Below, one piece after another: positions 45,896-54,926 of a stretch of DNA of 64,000 nt. Location of the stretch: NCBI RefSeq assembly GCF_943914685.1, contig NZ_CALUCZ010000009.1, positions 22,146-86,145 of the forward strand, in the 5' to 3' direction. A program made the translations under genes and the position numbers. Within the stretch, counting starts at the first letter, position 1, and the number at the start of each line of letters is the position of its first letter. The notes beneath the pieces were generated by a model. It did not search any database and was not told the DNA's origin. It saw nothing but the letters and a program-made list of their open reading frames with translations. The DNA is from an uncultured Mobiluncus sp. GTDB lineage: Bacteria > Actinomycetota > Actinomycetes > Actinomycetales > Actinomycetaceae.

Positions 45896-45923
45896 ATAAA
45901 GCGACGACGGTCTAAAACCGTTA

Positions 45924-45951
45924 CGGGCGGGTCACTACGGTGGCCCGCCCG
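45924..45951 (+). terminator. Hairpin between cydB and cydD
   Basis: A 12-bp stem with one G-U pair (CGGGCGGGTCAC and GTGGCCCGCCCG) closes on the loop TACG. It lies between cydB and cydD. The following T run is short, so it may reduce rather than stop transcription into cydDC. Confidence 0.6.
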
Positions 45952-46041
45952 CACCAGTTTAACCAGGACTTTTAATCCCCGCTGCTGTCCCGCTTTGTGG
46001 AGTTTTTTTCTAAAATGTGGAAAGCTGAGGGAGTGAAACCC

Positions 46042-47826
46042 ATGGACCCCCGACTGCTGAAGTACGCAAAATCTGCCCGCGGATACATCATCTTTATCAC
46101 TGTTTTTGGTTTTCTTTCGGCAGTTTTCATCATCGCTCAAGATTGGCTCATCTCGAAAGCGGCGACTCCGGTCATCATGGAACACCAGCCTTTGTCTTTC
46201 ATCGTTCCCACTCTCGGCGTGTTGGTTTTGGTCCTGTTAGGTAGGGGCTTGTCCCTGCTGATTCGGCAGTGGTTTGCGCACCGGGCAGCGACGGGTGCTA
46301 TCAAAGAAATCCGGGAAAAAGTCCTGTCCCACGCCACCAAACTCGGCCCCCGCTGGCAAACCCAACACGGTCAAGACACCGTGACCACGGTCGTGCGTGC
46401 CTTGAAAGACCTCGACGCATACTTCGTATTTTTCCTACCCCAACTTTTACTCTCGGCGACAGTCACTCCCCTGACCCTGTTGGTGATTTTTTATCTGGAC
46501 TGGATCAGCGCCCTCTTCGTGCTGGCCACCATTCCGCTTATCCCACTGTTCATGATTCTCATCGGGATTCTGACCCAGGAATACTCCGACAAACGCCTGG
46601 CCTCTATGAAACGCATGGGAGGACAACTGGTGGACCTCCTGGCCGGCCTAGCTACCCTGAAATCCTTGGGACGCGAGCAAGACCCCGCCAAGCAGGTGAA
46701 ACGAGTCGGCTACGAATACTCCCGTTCCACCATGCAAACGTTGCGCGTCGCGTTCATGAGCGGCGGTGCTCTGGAATTCCTGACCACCCTGTGCGTGGCT
46801 CTGGTTGCGGTAGAAGTCGGGATTCGCCTGTTGAATAACCAACTCGACCTGTTCACCGGGCTGCTGGTCATCATGCTGACCCCGGAGGTCTTTAGCCCGC
46901 TGCGCGAAGTCGGCAAACAATTCCACGCCTCCTCCGACGGCGTCACCGCCGCGGAAGCCGCTTTCGCTATCCTTGAGGAACCGCTGCCGAAAACCGGGCA
47001 CCTCGCGGCTCCTGACCTAGCAAAAGCCACCATTCAGCTACGTGACGTAGGCGTGAAAGCTCGCGGTATGTGGGCCCCCGCCAGCCTCACCGCCAGCCTC
47101 GAACCGGGAAAAATTTACGCCCTGACCGGTGCCAGCGGTTCCGGGAAAACGACCACCGCCATGAGCCTTTTGGGGCTGCAAACTGTGGACCAGGGCGAGC
47201 TGACGGTGAGCGGACCCGCGGGTGACGTACCGCTGCACGACATCGACCCAGCCTCGTGGTGGGAACAATGCGCTTGGGTTCCCCAAAATCCTGCTATTCT
47301 GCCCGGAACGGTGTTGGAAAACTTGGGCGAGTCCGGGGACACCCCCAGCCCCGCCCTGGTGGAAGCCAGCCGTATCACCCACTTCGATACGGTGGTGCAG
47401 GGGCTGTCAGAAGGCTGGCTGACCCAGCTTGGCGCTGGCGGCTTGGGTCTGTCAGTCGGTCAGCGGCAACGCTTGGCGCTAACCCGCACCCTGACCCAAA
47501 AGGCGCAGCTCATCGTGTTGGACGAGCCGACCGCGCACCTGGACGCGAATCTGGAAACCCAGGTCATTTCCGGGATTAAAGCCCTGAAAGCCCAAGGGAA
47601 AACGGTGGTTGTCATCGCCCACCGCCAAGCCGTGCTAAAAGTCGCCGACGTGTCTATACCGGTCGAAACCAGGATTTTTACCGCAGCCGAAGAGGAACAG
47701 GAAGCCCAGGCGGCAGCCGAAGCGAAATCAAAGCCACGGGAACGCAAACGTAAACCGGATGGACGTGAGGATTTACCCCCGCTCATTTTGAACCTGGATT
47801 TCGCTGATAACGAGGTGCGCGCATGA
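46042..47826 (+). CDS. cydD: Thiol reductant ABC exporter subunit CydD
   Basis: About 594 aa from the ATG at 46042, with GAGGGAG eight bases upstream. Six membrane helices make up the N-terminal half. The ATPase domain has GASGSGKTTTAMSLLG (Walker A), LSVGQRQRLALTRTL (signature) and LIVLDEPTAHLD (Walker B). CydDC exports cysteine and glutathione-type thiols and is needed to assemble cytochrome bd. A Lys/Arg/Glu-rich tail follows the ABC domain. Confidence 0.92.
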   Translation: MDPRLLKYAKSARGYIIFITVFGFLSAVFIIAQDWLISKAATPVIMEHQPLSFIVPTLGVLVLVLLGRGLSLLIRQWFAHRAATGAIKEIREKVLSHATKLGPRWQTQHGQDTVTTVVRALKDLDAYFVFFLPQLLLSATVTPLTLLVIFYLDWISALFVLATIPLIPLFMILIGILTQEYSDKRLASMKRMGGQLVDLLAGLATLKSLGREQDPAKQVKRVGYEYSRSTMQTLRVAFMSGGALEFLTTLCVALVAVEVGIRLLNNQLDLFTGLLVIMLTPEVFSPLREVGKQFHASSDGVTAAEAAFAILEEPLPKTGHLAAPDLAKATIQLRDVGVKARGMWAPASLTASLEPGKIYALTGASGSGKTTTAMSLLGLQTVDQGELTVSGPAGDVPLHDIDPASWWEQCAWVPQNPAILPGTVLENLGESGDTPSPALVEASRITHFDTVVQGLSEGWLTQLGAGGLGLSVGQRQRLALTRTLTQKAQLIVLDEPTAHLDANLETQVISGIKALKAQGKTVVVIAHRQAVLKVADVSIPVETRIFTAAEEEQEAQAAAEAKSKPRERKRKPDGREDLPPLILNLDFADNEVRA

Positions 47827-49769
47827 GTAGCGACAAGTCAACTTTCCCCGCCGAAATCATGGAATCCGCTGCCGATTTCTCTGGTCCCGCCATGAAAAAC
47901 ACGGCGTTTATTTCTCGCGAAGAGCTGCGTAACCTGCGCCTAACCTATCGCATGATGCGTTTAAATCGCGCCAATATGGCTCTGGCTATCCTCCTGGGTG
48001 TCTCGACGTTGGCCTGCGCCATCGGGCTGTCGGTGGTAGCGGCATGGCTCATTGCCCGTGCCGCCCAGATTGACGCCCTGTGGATGGACTTGGCGGTCGC
48101 GGCCGTATCCGTGCGCTTCTTCGGGATTGGCCGGGCGCTGTTTCGCTATCTGGAGCGCCTAGCGTCTCACAAGGTCGCCCTGTTGGGGGTAGCCGATTTG
48201 CGGCACACGGTTTACCGGATTCTGGCAGGTCGTCCGGCCGAGAACATCGCGGCCTTGCGGCGCGGGGAGATCCTGGCCCGTACGGGCGGCGATGTCGATT
48301 CGGTCGGAGACTTTGTGGTGAAGTCCGTCCTGCCCGGAATGGTTACGGCTATCACCGCCATCGCCACCGTTATTTTGTTCTGGTTCCTGGCTCCCCTAGC
48401 AGCGCTCACGCTGCTGATCTGCCTGCTGATGGCGGGAGTGGTAGGGCCTTTGCTGACGATTCGTTCCGCCCGCATCGCTGAGTTGGCTTCGCAACAGGCC
48501 CAGATTGAGCTGACCGCCAGCGCCCAAAACCTGATGATGAACGCCAGCGAACTGGCGGTTTCCGGACGTTTGCAGGCCGCGCAAGACCACCTGAACCAGG
48601 TAGAACAAGTCATTCAACGCCTGAAAGACAAGGCCGCCCGGCCCTCTGCCATCGCCGCTTTTATTGACAATATTTCGATGGGGGCAGCAGTCCTGTGCGG
48701 TTTCCTAATCGGCACTCCCCTGGTTGTTAGCGGCCAGCTGTGGGACGTGAACCTGGCGATTTTGGTGCTGGCCCCCCTGGCAGCTTTTGAAGGGACCTCC
48801 CAACTAGCTGCCGCCGCGGTACAGCTGGTGTCCTCCGGTGCTGCCGCCACCCGGCTGGTGGATTTGATGGGTGGAGCTGACTATGTCGAAGCCGCCCTGA
48901 AACAGATTTACGCAGCAGACGCCGCCCCGGACAGCAATGCGGCTCCGAAAGCGGCAGTCAATGTGGAGGGACGCAGCGCGGAAATCCCCTCAACGACTGA
49001 AGTTGAGGCTCACTTGGTGGCCAAAGACCTGGAAATTGGGTGGCCCGGAGGGCCGATTATTGCCAGCGGGATTGATTTGGAGCTGCGCCCCGGCAAGGCT
49101 CTGGCGATCGTGGGTCGTTCTGGAATCGGCAAATCCACGCTGCTTTATACCTTGGCAGGTTTGATTCCGCCACGGGGTGGCAGCCTGACGTTGGGAGGAA
49201 TCGACATCAGTACACTGCCGCGCCCCACCGTTAGCGACAAAATCGTCATGACCGCGGAGGACGCCCATATTTTCGCCACCACCGCCCTTGAGAACATTCG
49301 GGTTGCGCGAGCCAATGTGGGCAGTGTGGAGGCGGAAAAGCTGCTGCAAGAGGCCGGAATGGGGCCGTGGCTCCAGGCCGCCCCGGACGGCCTGGATACC
49401 CAGCTCGGCATGGACGGGGCCGCGTTGAGCGGCGGAGAACGCCGACGCATCCTGTTAGCGCGAGCTTTAGCAACCCCGGCGCAGCTCCTCGCCCTGGACG
49501 AACCCGGCGAGCACCTGGACGGATCTCTGGCCGACCAACTCGTGTCTGACCTTCTGGCTACCGGTAAGAGCGGGGAACGCGGCGTGCTGCTGGTTACGCA
49601 TCGGCTCAGCGCCTTGGACAAGGCCGATGAAGTCATCGTTCTTGGTAAGCTGGATAGCGAAAACGAGGAGGGCGTGACCCATATCACCGCTCGCGGAACG
49701 CACGCCAGTTTGGTTGAAACCAACCCCACCTACCGTTGGAACCTAGAACAGGAGAAGAGCTACGTCTGA
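47823..49769 (+). CDS. cydC: Thiol reductant ABC exporter subunit CydC
   Basis: 648 aa. Its ATG overlaps the cydD stop (ATGA), so the two half-transporters are coupled. An N-terminal ~45-residue cytoplasmic extension precedes six membrane helices. The ABC domain shows GRSGIGKSTLLYTLAG, LSGGERRRILLARAL and LLALDEPGEHLD. The insert of about 70 residues between membrane and ABC domains is Ala-rich. With CydD it forms the heterodimeric exporter serving the CydAB oxidase. Confidence 0.92.
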   Translation: MSSDKSTFPAEIMESAADFSGPAMKNTAFISREELRNLRLTYRMMRLNRANMALAILLGVSTLACAIGLSVVAAWLIARAAQIDALWMDLAVAAVSVRFFGIGRALFRYLERLASHKVALLGVADLRHTVYRILAGRPAENIAALRRGEILARTGGDVDSVGDFVVKSVLPGMVTAITAIATVILFWFLAPLAALTLLICLLMAGVVGPLLTIRSARIAELASQQAQIELTASAQNLMMNASELAVSGRLQAAQDHLNQVEQVIQRLKDKAARPSAIAAFIDNISMGAAVLCGFLIGTPLVVSGQLWDVNLAILVLAPLAAFEGTSQLAAAAVQLVSSGAAATRLVDLMGGADYVEAALKQIYAADAAPDSNAAPKAAVNVEGRSAEIPSTTEVEAHLVAKDLEIGWPGGPIIASGIDLELRPGKALAIVGRSGIGKSTLLYTLAGLIPPRGGSLTLGGIDISTLPRPTVSDKIVMTAEDAHIFATTALENIRVARANVGSVEAEKLLQEAGMGPWLQAAPDGLDTQLGMDGAALSGGERRRILLARALATPAQLLALDEPGEHLDGSLADQLVSDLLATGKSGERGVLLVTHRLSALDKADEVIVLGKLDSENEEGVTHITARGTHASLVETNPTYRWNLEQEKSYV

Positions 49770-51090
49770 GCGAGTCAGCCCCAAGGTCAATAAATATTTG
49801 GGGGAAAGCCACGCTGTTTTGCGTGAAAAAATTAATTCGCTGAACTTGGAGCTCGAAACTTTGCAGCGGTGGAATCGCATGAGCCAGAGCATCACCACAG
49901 CGTTGCTGGAAGATACCGATGAGGAAGAAGCGCTGTCCCTCATCGCCTCCTCCGTGCGCAGGGTGGCAGAAGCCGATACAACCTTGATTGTGCTGCCCAG
50001 TTTAGGTGGGAAATACATCTGTGAAATTGCTGACGGCGAGGCTGGCACACAGATGATTGGTTTGGAATTTCCCCCCGAGGGACGCGCCCAGTCGGTCATT
50101 CGCAACAATGTCGGCATCATCGTGGAATCTATGGAACGCGCCAACTTACTGCGGATTCCTGAACTGTCCATTTTCGGGCCGGCACTCTACGCCCCGATGA
50201 GCGAGCGCGGAGCCGCCGGCGGGGTCATTATCCTGTTTCGTAACCCCGGCAGCCCCGAATTTACCGTCCCAGATTTGCGAGCCGCCGAGAACTTCGCGGC
50301 CCAAGCCACTTTGGCGCTGCGCCTGTCCGGCGTGCGGCAGTCCGAGGACCGCGCGGAACTGCTGGAAGAACGCCAGCGCATCGCCCGCGACCTGCATGAC
50401 CTGGCGATACAGCAGCTGTTCGCGACCTCCCTGCACCTTGAAGCCTTAAAAGAGGACCTCAGCGATCAGGAACTCACAGCTCAAACAATTCGCACCACCC
50501 TGGATGAAGCGCTGCGTTCAGTGGGCGACTCGGTGGGGGAAATCCGCCGGATTGTCAGCGAGTTGAAAGATCAAGACACCGCGGAACCGGAGCTGTTGGG
50601 CGGATTGCGGATGGAGGCTTCGCTGTCCCGCCGCTCCCTCGGATTTGCGCCGTCGCTCATTGTGCGCGTAGACGATGAAGTTTGCACCCTGGACAATATG
50701 GAACGACTGGAGGAACGGCTGCGCCGGAAGCTGCCTGATTCCCTCATTTCGGATGTTTTAGCAGTCGTGCGTGAGGGCTTGACGAACGTGGCTCGCCACG
50801 CTCACGCGACCGAAGTGCGTCTGGAAGTCGATATTTGGTTCAATCCTGAGTTGATTCCTCCCCGATGCGCCCTCACCGACGCGAGTGTACCCACACCAAC
50901 CCAGCCTAACGGATTGCTGCGAGTGGAAATTCAAGACGATGGGTGCGGGATTGATTCCAAGATTGACCACCATTCGGGCTTGGCTAATATGACCGCGCGC
51001 GCCACGATTCACCTGGGGATAATGCGCATCGGGAAACGTCCTGACGGTGCCAGCGGAACCCTTTTGACGTGGTGTATTCCGCTTAATTAA
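49762..51090 (+). CDS. GAF-domain sensor histidine kinase (NarL-system type)
   Basis: 430-442 aa depending on start. A short coiled coil (REKINSLNLELETLQRW) is followed by a GAF domain (about 45-185), a HisKA_3 dimerisation helix RQRIARDLHDLAIQQLF with the phosphorylatable His, and an ATPase domain (N-box REGLTNVARHAHATEV, G-box DDGCGIDS). No membrane helix is present, so it is a soluble sensor. The only ATG/GTG/TTG near the front is a TTG at 49798 with a poor leader. An ACG at 49762, followed by SERVSPKVNK, lies seven bases after AGGAG inside the cydC end and would give a natural N-terminus. The reaction is phosphotransfer to a NarL-type regulator, one of which is encoded just downstream on the other strand. 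Confidence 0.85.
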   Translation, partial: TSERVSPKVNKYLGESHAVLREKINSLNLELETLQRWNRMSQSITTALLEDTDEEEALSLIASSVRRVAEADTTLIVLPSLGGKYICEIADGEAGTQMIGLEFPPEGRAQSVIRNNVGIIVESMERANLLRIPELSIFGPALYAPMSERGAAGGVIILFRNPGSPEFTVPDLRAAENFAAQATLALRLSGVRQSEDRAELLEERQRIARDLHDLAIQQLFATSLHLEALKEDLSDQELTAQTIRTTLDEALRSVGDSVGEIRRIVSELKDQDTAEPELLGGLRMEASLSRRSLGFAPSLIVRVDDEVCTLDNMERLEERLRRKLPDSLISDVLAVVREGLTNVARHAHATEVRLEVDIWFNPELIPPRCALTDASVPTPTQPNGLLRVEIQDDGCGIDSKIDHHSGLANMTARATIHLGIMRIGKRPDGASGTLLTWCIPLN

Positions 51091-51122
51091 CCCTGGGCAT
51101 CAAAGCCACGTGCCGGGCATGT

Positions 51123-51785
51123 TCACGGTTCCGAACGCGGAGAATTCTTGCGCCATTCGGCGGAACGCTGCGACGCAACCCAAGCCGCAACCTGGGTGCG
51201 TCGCTGCAAACCCATTTTCGACAGCAGTGCGGTAATGTGGTTTTTCACGGTCTTTTCGGCCACGCCCAGAGTGTCTCCGATTTCTCGGTTAGACAGGCCA
51301 TCGCCGATTAATCCCAAGATTTTCTTTTCAGTGGGGGTCAAGTGTTCGGTAGGGTCGCTGCGATTAGCGCTGGTGCGGGTCACGGTACGCTCATCAAGCA
51401 GGGTCCGCCCTGCCGCCACAGCCTTGATGACGTTCGTAATTTCCACGCCTGCCACGGTTTTCAACAGATAAGCGGCCGCTCCCACTTCCAGGGATTCTGC
51501 CAGCGCTTCGTCATCGTCAAAAGAGGTCAGCACAATCATGCGCGCGTTTGGCGTCAATACTCGCAGCTGGCGAATCAAATCGATGCCGGTGCCGTCGGGC
51601 AGCTGCAAGTCCACCAAAACCACGTTCGGGTTGGCCAACTCGGCCCTCGACAGGGCTTCGGCAACCGAACCAGCTTCGGCGACGACCTGCAAACCTGGAG
51701 CTCTGTCCACAATCTCGGCGATTCCACGGCGTACAATCTCGTGGTCGTCAACAATCATGACGCGAATCTCCGACAGCTCAGTCAT
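51123..51785 (-). CDS. NarL/LuxR-type response regulator
   Basis: 220 aa. The receiver domain shows IRVMIVDDHEIVRRG, phosphoacceptor Asp in VVLVDLQLPDGTG, VLTSFDDDE and the Lys in YLLKTVAG. The DNA-binding domain is LTPTEKKILGLIGDGLSNRE with LGVAEKTVKNHITALLSKM. It converges on the GAF kinase gene with about 30 bases between stops and is the natural candidate partner. It follows mutM by 12 nt and may be co-transcribed with that operon. The ATG at 51785 has AGGAAGG seven bases upstream. Confidence 0.9.
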   Translation of the reverse strand: MTELSEIRVMIVDDHEIVRRGIAEIVDRAPGLQVVAEAGSVAEALSRAELANPNVVLVDLQLPDGTGIDLIRQLRVLTPNARMIVLTSFDDDEALAESLEVGAAAYLLKTVAGVEITNVIKAVAAGRTLLDERTVTRTSANRSDPTEHLTPTEKKILGLIGDGLSNREIGDTLGVAEKTVKNHITALLSKMGLQRRTQVAAWVASQRSAEWRKNSPRSEP

Positions 51786-51797
51786 CTGTAATCCTTC

Positions 51798-52763
51798 CTA
51801 ACGCTTTCGCTGGCAGCGTGGGCAGAACACGCTGGAGCGACCGTCAATAATCATCTTATCGAGCCGGGTCCCACAGCGGCGGCAACTTAGACCGCCGAGA
51901 CCGTAAACCTGCAACTCTTTCGCGAATTCACCCGGGTTACCCCAAGAATTCACGTACAGGCGGTCAAATGAAGTACCTCCGAAATGCAAAGCCTGCTCCA
52001 TCACCGCCCCCACGGCACTCAGCAATTCCCGCAGTGTCCTGTCACTGAGTGACCGGCCGGGCGTAGCGGGATGTATCTGCGCAGCAAACAGGCCTTCATC
52101 TGCGTAAATATTACCAATACCGGAGATGATGCTCTGATCTAATAGCTTGGTTTTTATAGCTCGGGCACTGGCGCGAGTTTTTTTCACGAACTCCGCTGTG
52201 TCGCGGCTCGGATCCAGCACATCGCGAGCAATGTGTTCCACGCCCTGCGGCAGCAGAGGTTCCGGAGCCCCCGTTCCTCCGGGGGCGCCATCCGCGGTGA
52301 GACGCAGCGGCCTGAGTTCGACATGTCCAAAGGTACGTTGGTCGCAAAATACCAGGTCTTTCCCGTTGTCGAGGGTGAAGCGGAGGCGCTCATGGGTGAA
52401 GGAATGAGCCTCCTCCTGACGTTTCTGGGCGGTTTTCGCTGGAGTGGCTGAGCCGGCCGAATGCTGAACTGCGCCTCCGGATTCGACCCGCAGCTGACCC
52501 GACATGCCCAGGTGTATCACGAGCGCAAGCGAACCTTCAGAACTGGGGACATCACCCGCTAAGGGAAACCACAAAAACTTTCCGCGCCGTACTGCCGCCC
52601 CCAGACGCGCTCCCTCCAGGCCCGCGCGCAACCCGGCGATTCCCCCCTGTTGATTGCGCAAAGTCCGCTCATGGGTGGGGTCGCTGACGCTCAGGATCCG
52701 CGCTCCCACCACGGTTTGTTCCAGGTTCCGGCGAATCGTCTCCACTTCGGGAAGCTCAGGCAT
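51798..52763 (-). CDS. mutM: Formamidopyrimidine-DNA glycosylase (Fpg/MutM)
   Basis: About 321 aa from the ATG at 52763. PELPEVETIRRNLE is the canonical N-terminus with catalytic Pro and Glu; HLGMSGQLRV and ISGIGNIYADEGL are the helix-two-turn-helix surroundings. The zinc finger is CRRCGTRLDKMIIDGRSS with a second CPRC. It excises 8-oxoguanine and nicks the abasic site. Its start overlaps the rnc end by 8 nt, a coupled operon. An insert of ~25 residues after the strand GQLRVESG is slightly unusual. Confidence 0.93.
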   Translation of the reverse strand: MPELPEVETIRRNLEQTVVGARILSVSDPTHERTLRNQQGGIAGLRAGLEGARLGAAVRRGKFLWFPLAGDVPSSEGSLALVIHLGMSGQLRVESGGAVQHSAGSATPAKTAQKRQEEAHSFTHERLRFTLDNGKDLVFCDQRTFGHVELRPLRLTADGAPGGTGAPEPLLPQGVEHIARDVLDPSRDTAEFVKKTRASARAIKTKLLDQSIISGIGNIYADEGLFAAQIHPATPGRSLSDRTLRELLSAVGAVMEQALHFGGTSFDRLYVNSWGNPGEFAKELQVYGLGGLSCRRCGTRLDKMIIDGRSSVFCPRCQRKR

Positions 52764-53520
52764 CCGCCACCTGATCCCCGAAACGGTCTTGCAGCGCCTC
52801 AAAAGCGGCCTCGGCAGCGCTATGTTCGGCGGATTTCTTGGAAGTGCCCTGACCTTCGCCCAGGACCTCACCCTCCAAGCGAATTTCGGCTCTGAATACA
52901 CGGGCGTGATCCGGCCCGCTGCCCTGCACCGTGTACTCCGGTTCGCCCAGCGAGTTAGCGGCCGCAAACTCGCTCAGATGGGTCTTCCAATCCATTCCGA
53001 CCGCCCGGCGCGGCGCGTTACGCAAGTATCGCCGCAGGTGACGCTCTATGGTGACCCGTGTCGATTCCAAACCTGAAGTGAGGTAGGACGCGCCAATCAG
53101 GGCCTCTAAAGTGTCGGACAAAATGGAGTCCTTTTCCCGGCCTCCCTGACGGTCCTCGCCGATTCCCAGCAGGACGTAATCGCCCAGGTGTAGCCGTCGC
53201 GCGACTTCTGCCAGCGGGGTTTGGCTGACGGTGGCGGCGCGCATCGGAGCTAACTCCCCCTCGGGAACATCGGGAAAGTTGCGGAACAGGTACTCGGTGA
53301 CCACAATCTGTAACACCGCGTCCCCTAAAAATTCCAGTCTTTCATTTGTGCCGGCCGAGCCGGTTTTCCCGTGTTCGTGTGCAAAAGACCGGTGGGTCAT
53401 CGCGACCACTAAAAGTTCTTTATCGACCGGCTGCCCCCAGTCGGCGAGTAAACGTTCCAAGGTGGCTCTGGGTTGACCCGGTTCTCCGATTTTGTCTGTG
53501 TTTGGTGAGGACTGGTTCAC
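52756..53520 (-). CDS. rnc: Ribonuclease III
   Basis: 254 aa. The catalytic motif NERLEFLGDAVLQIVVTEYL (acidic residues) and ALIGASYLTSG define the RNase III domain; the C-terminal dsRNA-binding domain has EYTVQGSGPDHARVF and GTSKKSAEHSAAEAAFEAL. It processes double-stranded RNA such as rRNA precursors. It overlaps the DUF177 gene by 4 nt (ATGA) and leaves no room for an rpmF gene. Confidence 0.94.
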   Translation of the reverse strand: MNQSSPNTDKIGEPGQPRATLERLLADWGQPVDKELLVVAMTHRSFAHEHGKTGSAGTNERLEFLGDAVLQIVVTEYLFRNFPDVPEGELAPMRAATVSQTPLAEVARRLHLGDYVLLGIGEDRQGGREKDSILSDTLEALIGASYLTSGLESTRVTIERHLRRYLRNAPRRAVGMDWKTHLSEFAAANSLGEPEYTVQGSGPDHARVFRAEIRLEGEVLGEGQGTSKKSAEHSAAEAAFEALQDRFGDQVADA

Positions 53521-54158
53521 GAGGCTTCGTCCCCTCCAGCTTCCTGAGCTCGCAGCTCATTGGCTAAATCCCCCAGCACAGCCCAGCGCGGATCCAAGAC
53601 TTCGTGATGGTGATCGGGGGGCAAATCCACAAACTTTTCCCCGCAATCCGGGCATAACCCCCGGCAGTCGGGGTTACACAGCGGCAAAGTCTCCATGCCC
53701 AGCACCAGGGCATCGCGTAGCACCGGCTCGAGGTCCACCTCATCTTCGGCGCTCACTTCGAGGATGTCCTCCCATTCCTCGTCACCCTCCTGGCGGGCAG
53801 CTTCGCGGGCGCCAGGAAAGAAGAACATCTGGGTTTCGTTGACTTCTACCGTCCCTGGAACCGGGTCTAAACAGCGCGAACATTGGGCATCTGTCGGTAC
53901 CGCACCCCGCAGGTTGACCAAAATTCCCTCGTGCAGGGACTGCAAACTGACCTCGAAACTGCCTTCAGCCTCCCGCAGGGTCACGACTCCGTTCGTCCAG
54001 GTGTCCGGCAGCGGCAACAGGTAATCGTGCAGTTCGAGTGTCTTTCCGGGATTGCCTGGCAGGGAGGTTAAGGCAATGCGGTAGTCAGACCCGGCGTCCT
54101 GGCTGTCTAACCGAGCCGACTTTTTCCTGGCATCATGCGCTTTGGCGCCGCTAGTCAT
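53517..54158 (-). CDS. DUF177 (YceD family) protein
   Basis: About 213 aa from the ATG at 54158, which has GGAGG six bases upstream. Conserved points are CSRCLDPVPG, the acidic linker EEWEDILEVSAEDEVDLEP and the zinc-like CNPDCRGLCPDCG near the C-terminus. YceD homologues are linked to rRNA (23S) accumulation in E. coli and plants. In most bacteria this gene is followed by rpmF (ribosomal protein L32), which is absent here. Confidence 0.88.
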   Translation of the reverse strand: MTSGAKAHDARKKSARLDSQDAGSDYRIALTSLPGNPGKTLELHDYLLPLPDTWTNGVVTLREAEGSFEVSLQSLHEGILVNLRGAVPTDAQCSRCLDPVPGTVEVNETQMFFFPGAREAARQEGDEEWEDILEVSAEDEVDLEPVLRDALVLGMETLPLCNPDCRGLCPDCGEKFVDLPPDHHHEVLDPRWAVLGDLANELRAQEAGGDEAS

Positions 54159-54918
54159 GTTTGGCCTCCGGGGTTTCCGCCTCCGGTTGGGGCAAATCAT
54201 CGGGGTTGAACCGGGCGCGTTCGCTCAAGACTCGCCGCCCCGCCGCGGACTGTTCCTTTAGCTTGTCCAGCGTTTCTTCCAGCGCCGTCAGCTTTTCCTC
54301 ACAATAGCGGTCAGCTCCCGCAGTCAGGTCGGTCGCCTGACGAGTCGCGGCCTCAATTATCATCTCGGCGCGTTCCTTGGCCATAACGACGATGCGTTCC
54401 TGGTTGACCAGTTCGTCAGCCCGCGCGTGAGCATCGGCTTGGATTCGTTCTGAAGTGGAATTGGCTTGCGCTAAGGCGGCTTCAGCTTCCTCTTGGGCAC
54501 GAGCAATGACCGCATTGGCTCCGGCCACAATCTGGTTCGCGATGCGAATATCGGTAGGCATCGCCTCGCGCGCCGATTCCAGCAAAGAGAGAGCCTGGGC
54601 TTTATTAACCAGCACGGATGAACTCATGGGCAGGGAGCGCGCCTGGGCAATTAAGGCTTCCATCTGGGCTAATACATCCAACAGCTCCGAGCCCTTGTAA
54701 TCCTGGGCGTTCAGTGCGGCCACCATTTGCTCTGAGGTTAAGGCTTCGGGCTCTACAAATTCTGCTTTGTCGGCTTGGGCCGTCGCTGTCGAGTCCGAAT
54801 CTGGACCGGGGGTCGTGGAGGTCGCCTGCCCGTGATCGGGTTCATCTGAACTGTCCTCAGCAGTGGCAGGTAAATCCGCTGATTCCATCATTTCGTCGTC
54901 CCTGTTTTCCTCGCTCAT
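54151..54918 (-). CDS. DivIVA-like coiled-coil protein
   Basis: 255 aa. An acidic disordered N-terminus (1-65) is followed by a long predicted coiled coil rich in Ala, Glu and Arg (about 65-235): LVNKAQALSLLESAREAMP, IARAQEEAEAALAQANS, ERIQADAHARADELV. Coiled-coil proteins of this kind occur between coaD and DUF177 in actinobacteria and resemble DivIVA-type proteins, but the N-terminal lipid-binding motif of DivIVA is not visible. It begins nine bases after the coaD stop. Confidence 0.7.
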   Translation of the reverse strand: MSEENRDDEMMESADLPATAEDSSDEPDHGQATSTTPGPDSDSTATAQADKAEFVEPEALTSEQMVAALNAQDYKGSELLDVLAQMEALIAQARSLPMSSSVLVNKAQALSLLESAREAMPTDIRIANQIVAGANAVIARAQEEAEAALAQANSTSERIQADAHARADELVNQERIVVMAKERAEMIIEAATRQATDLTAGADRYCEEKLTALEETLDKLKEQSAAGRRVLSERARFNPDDLPQPEAETPEAKHD

Positions 54919-54926
54919 TTTTCTCC

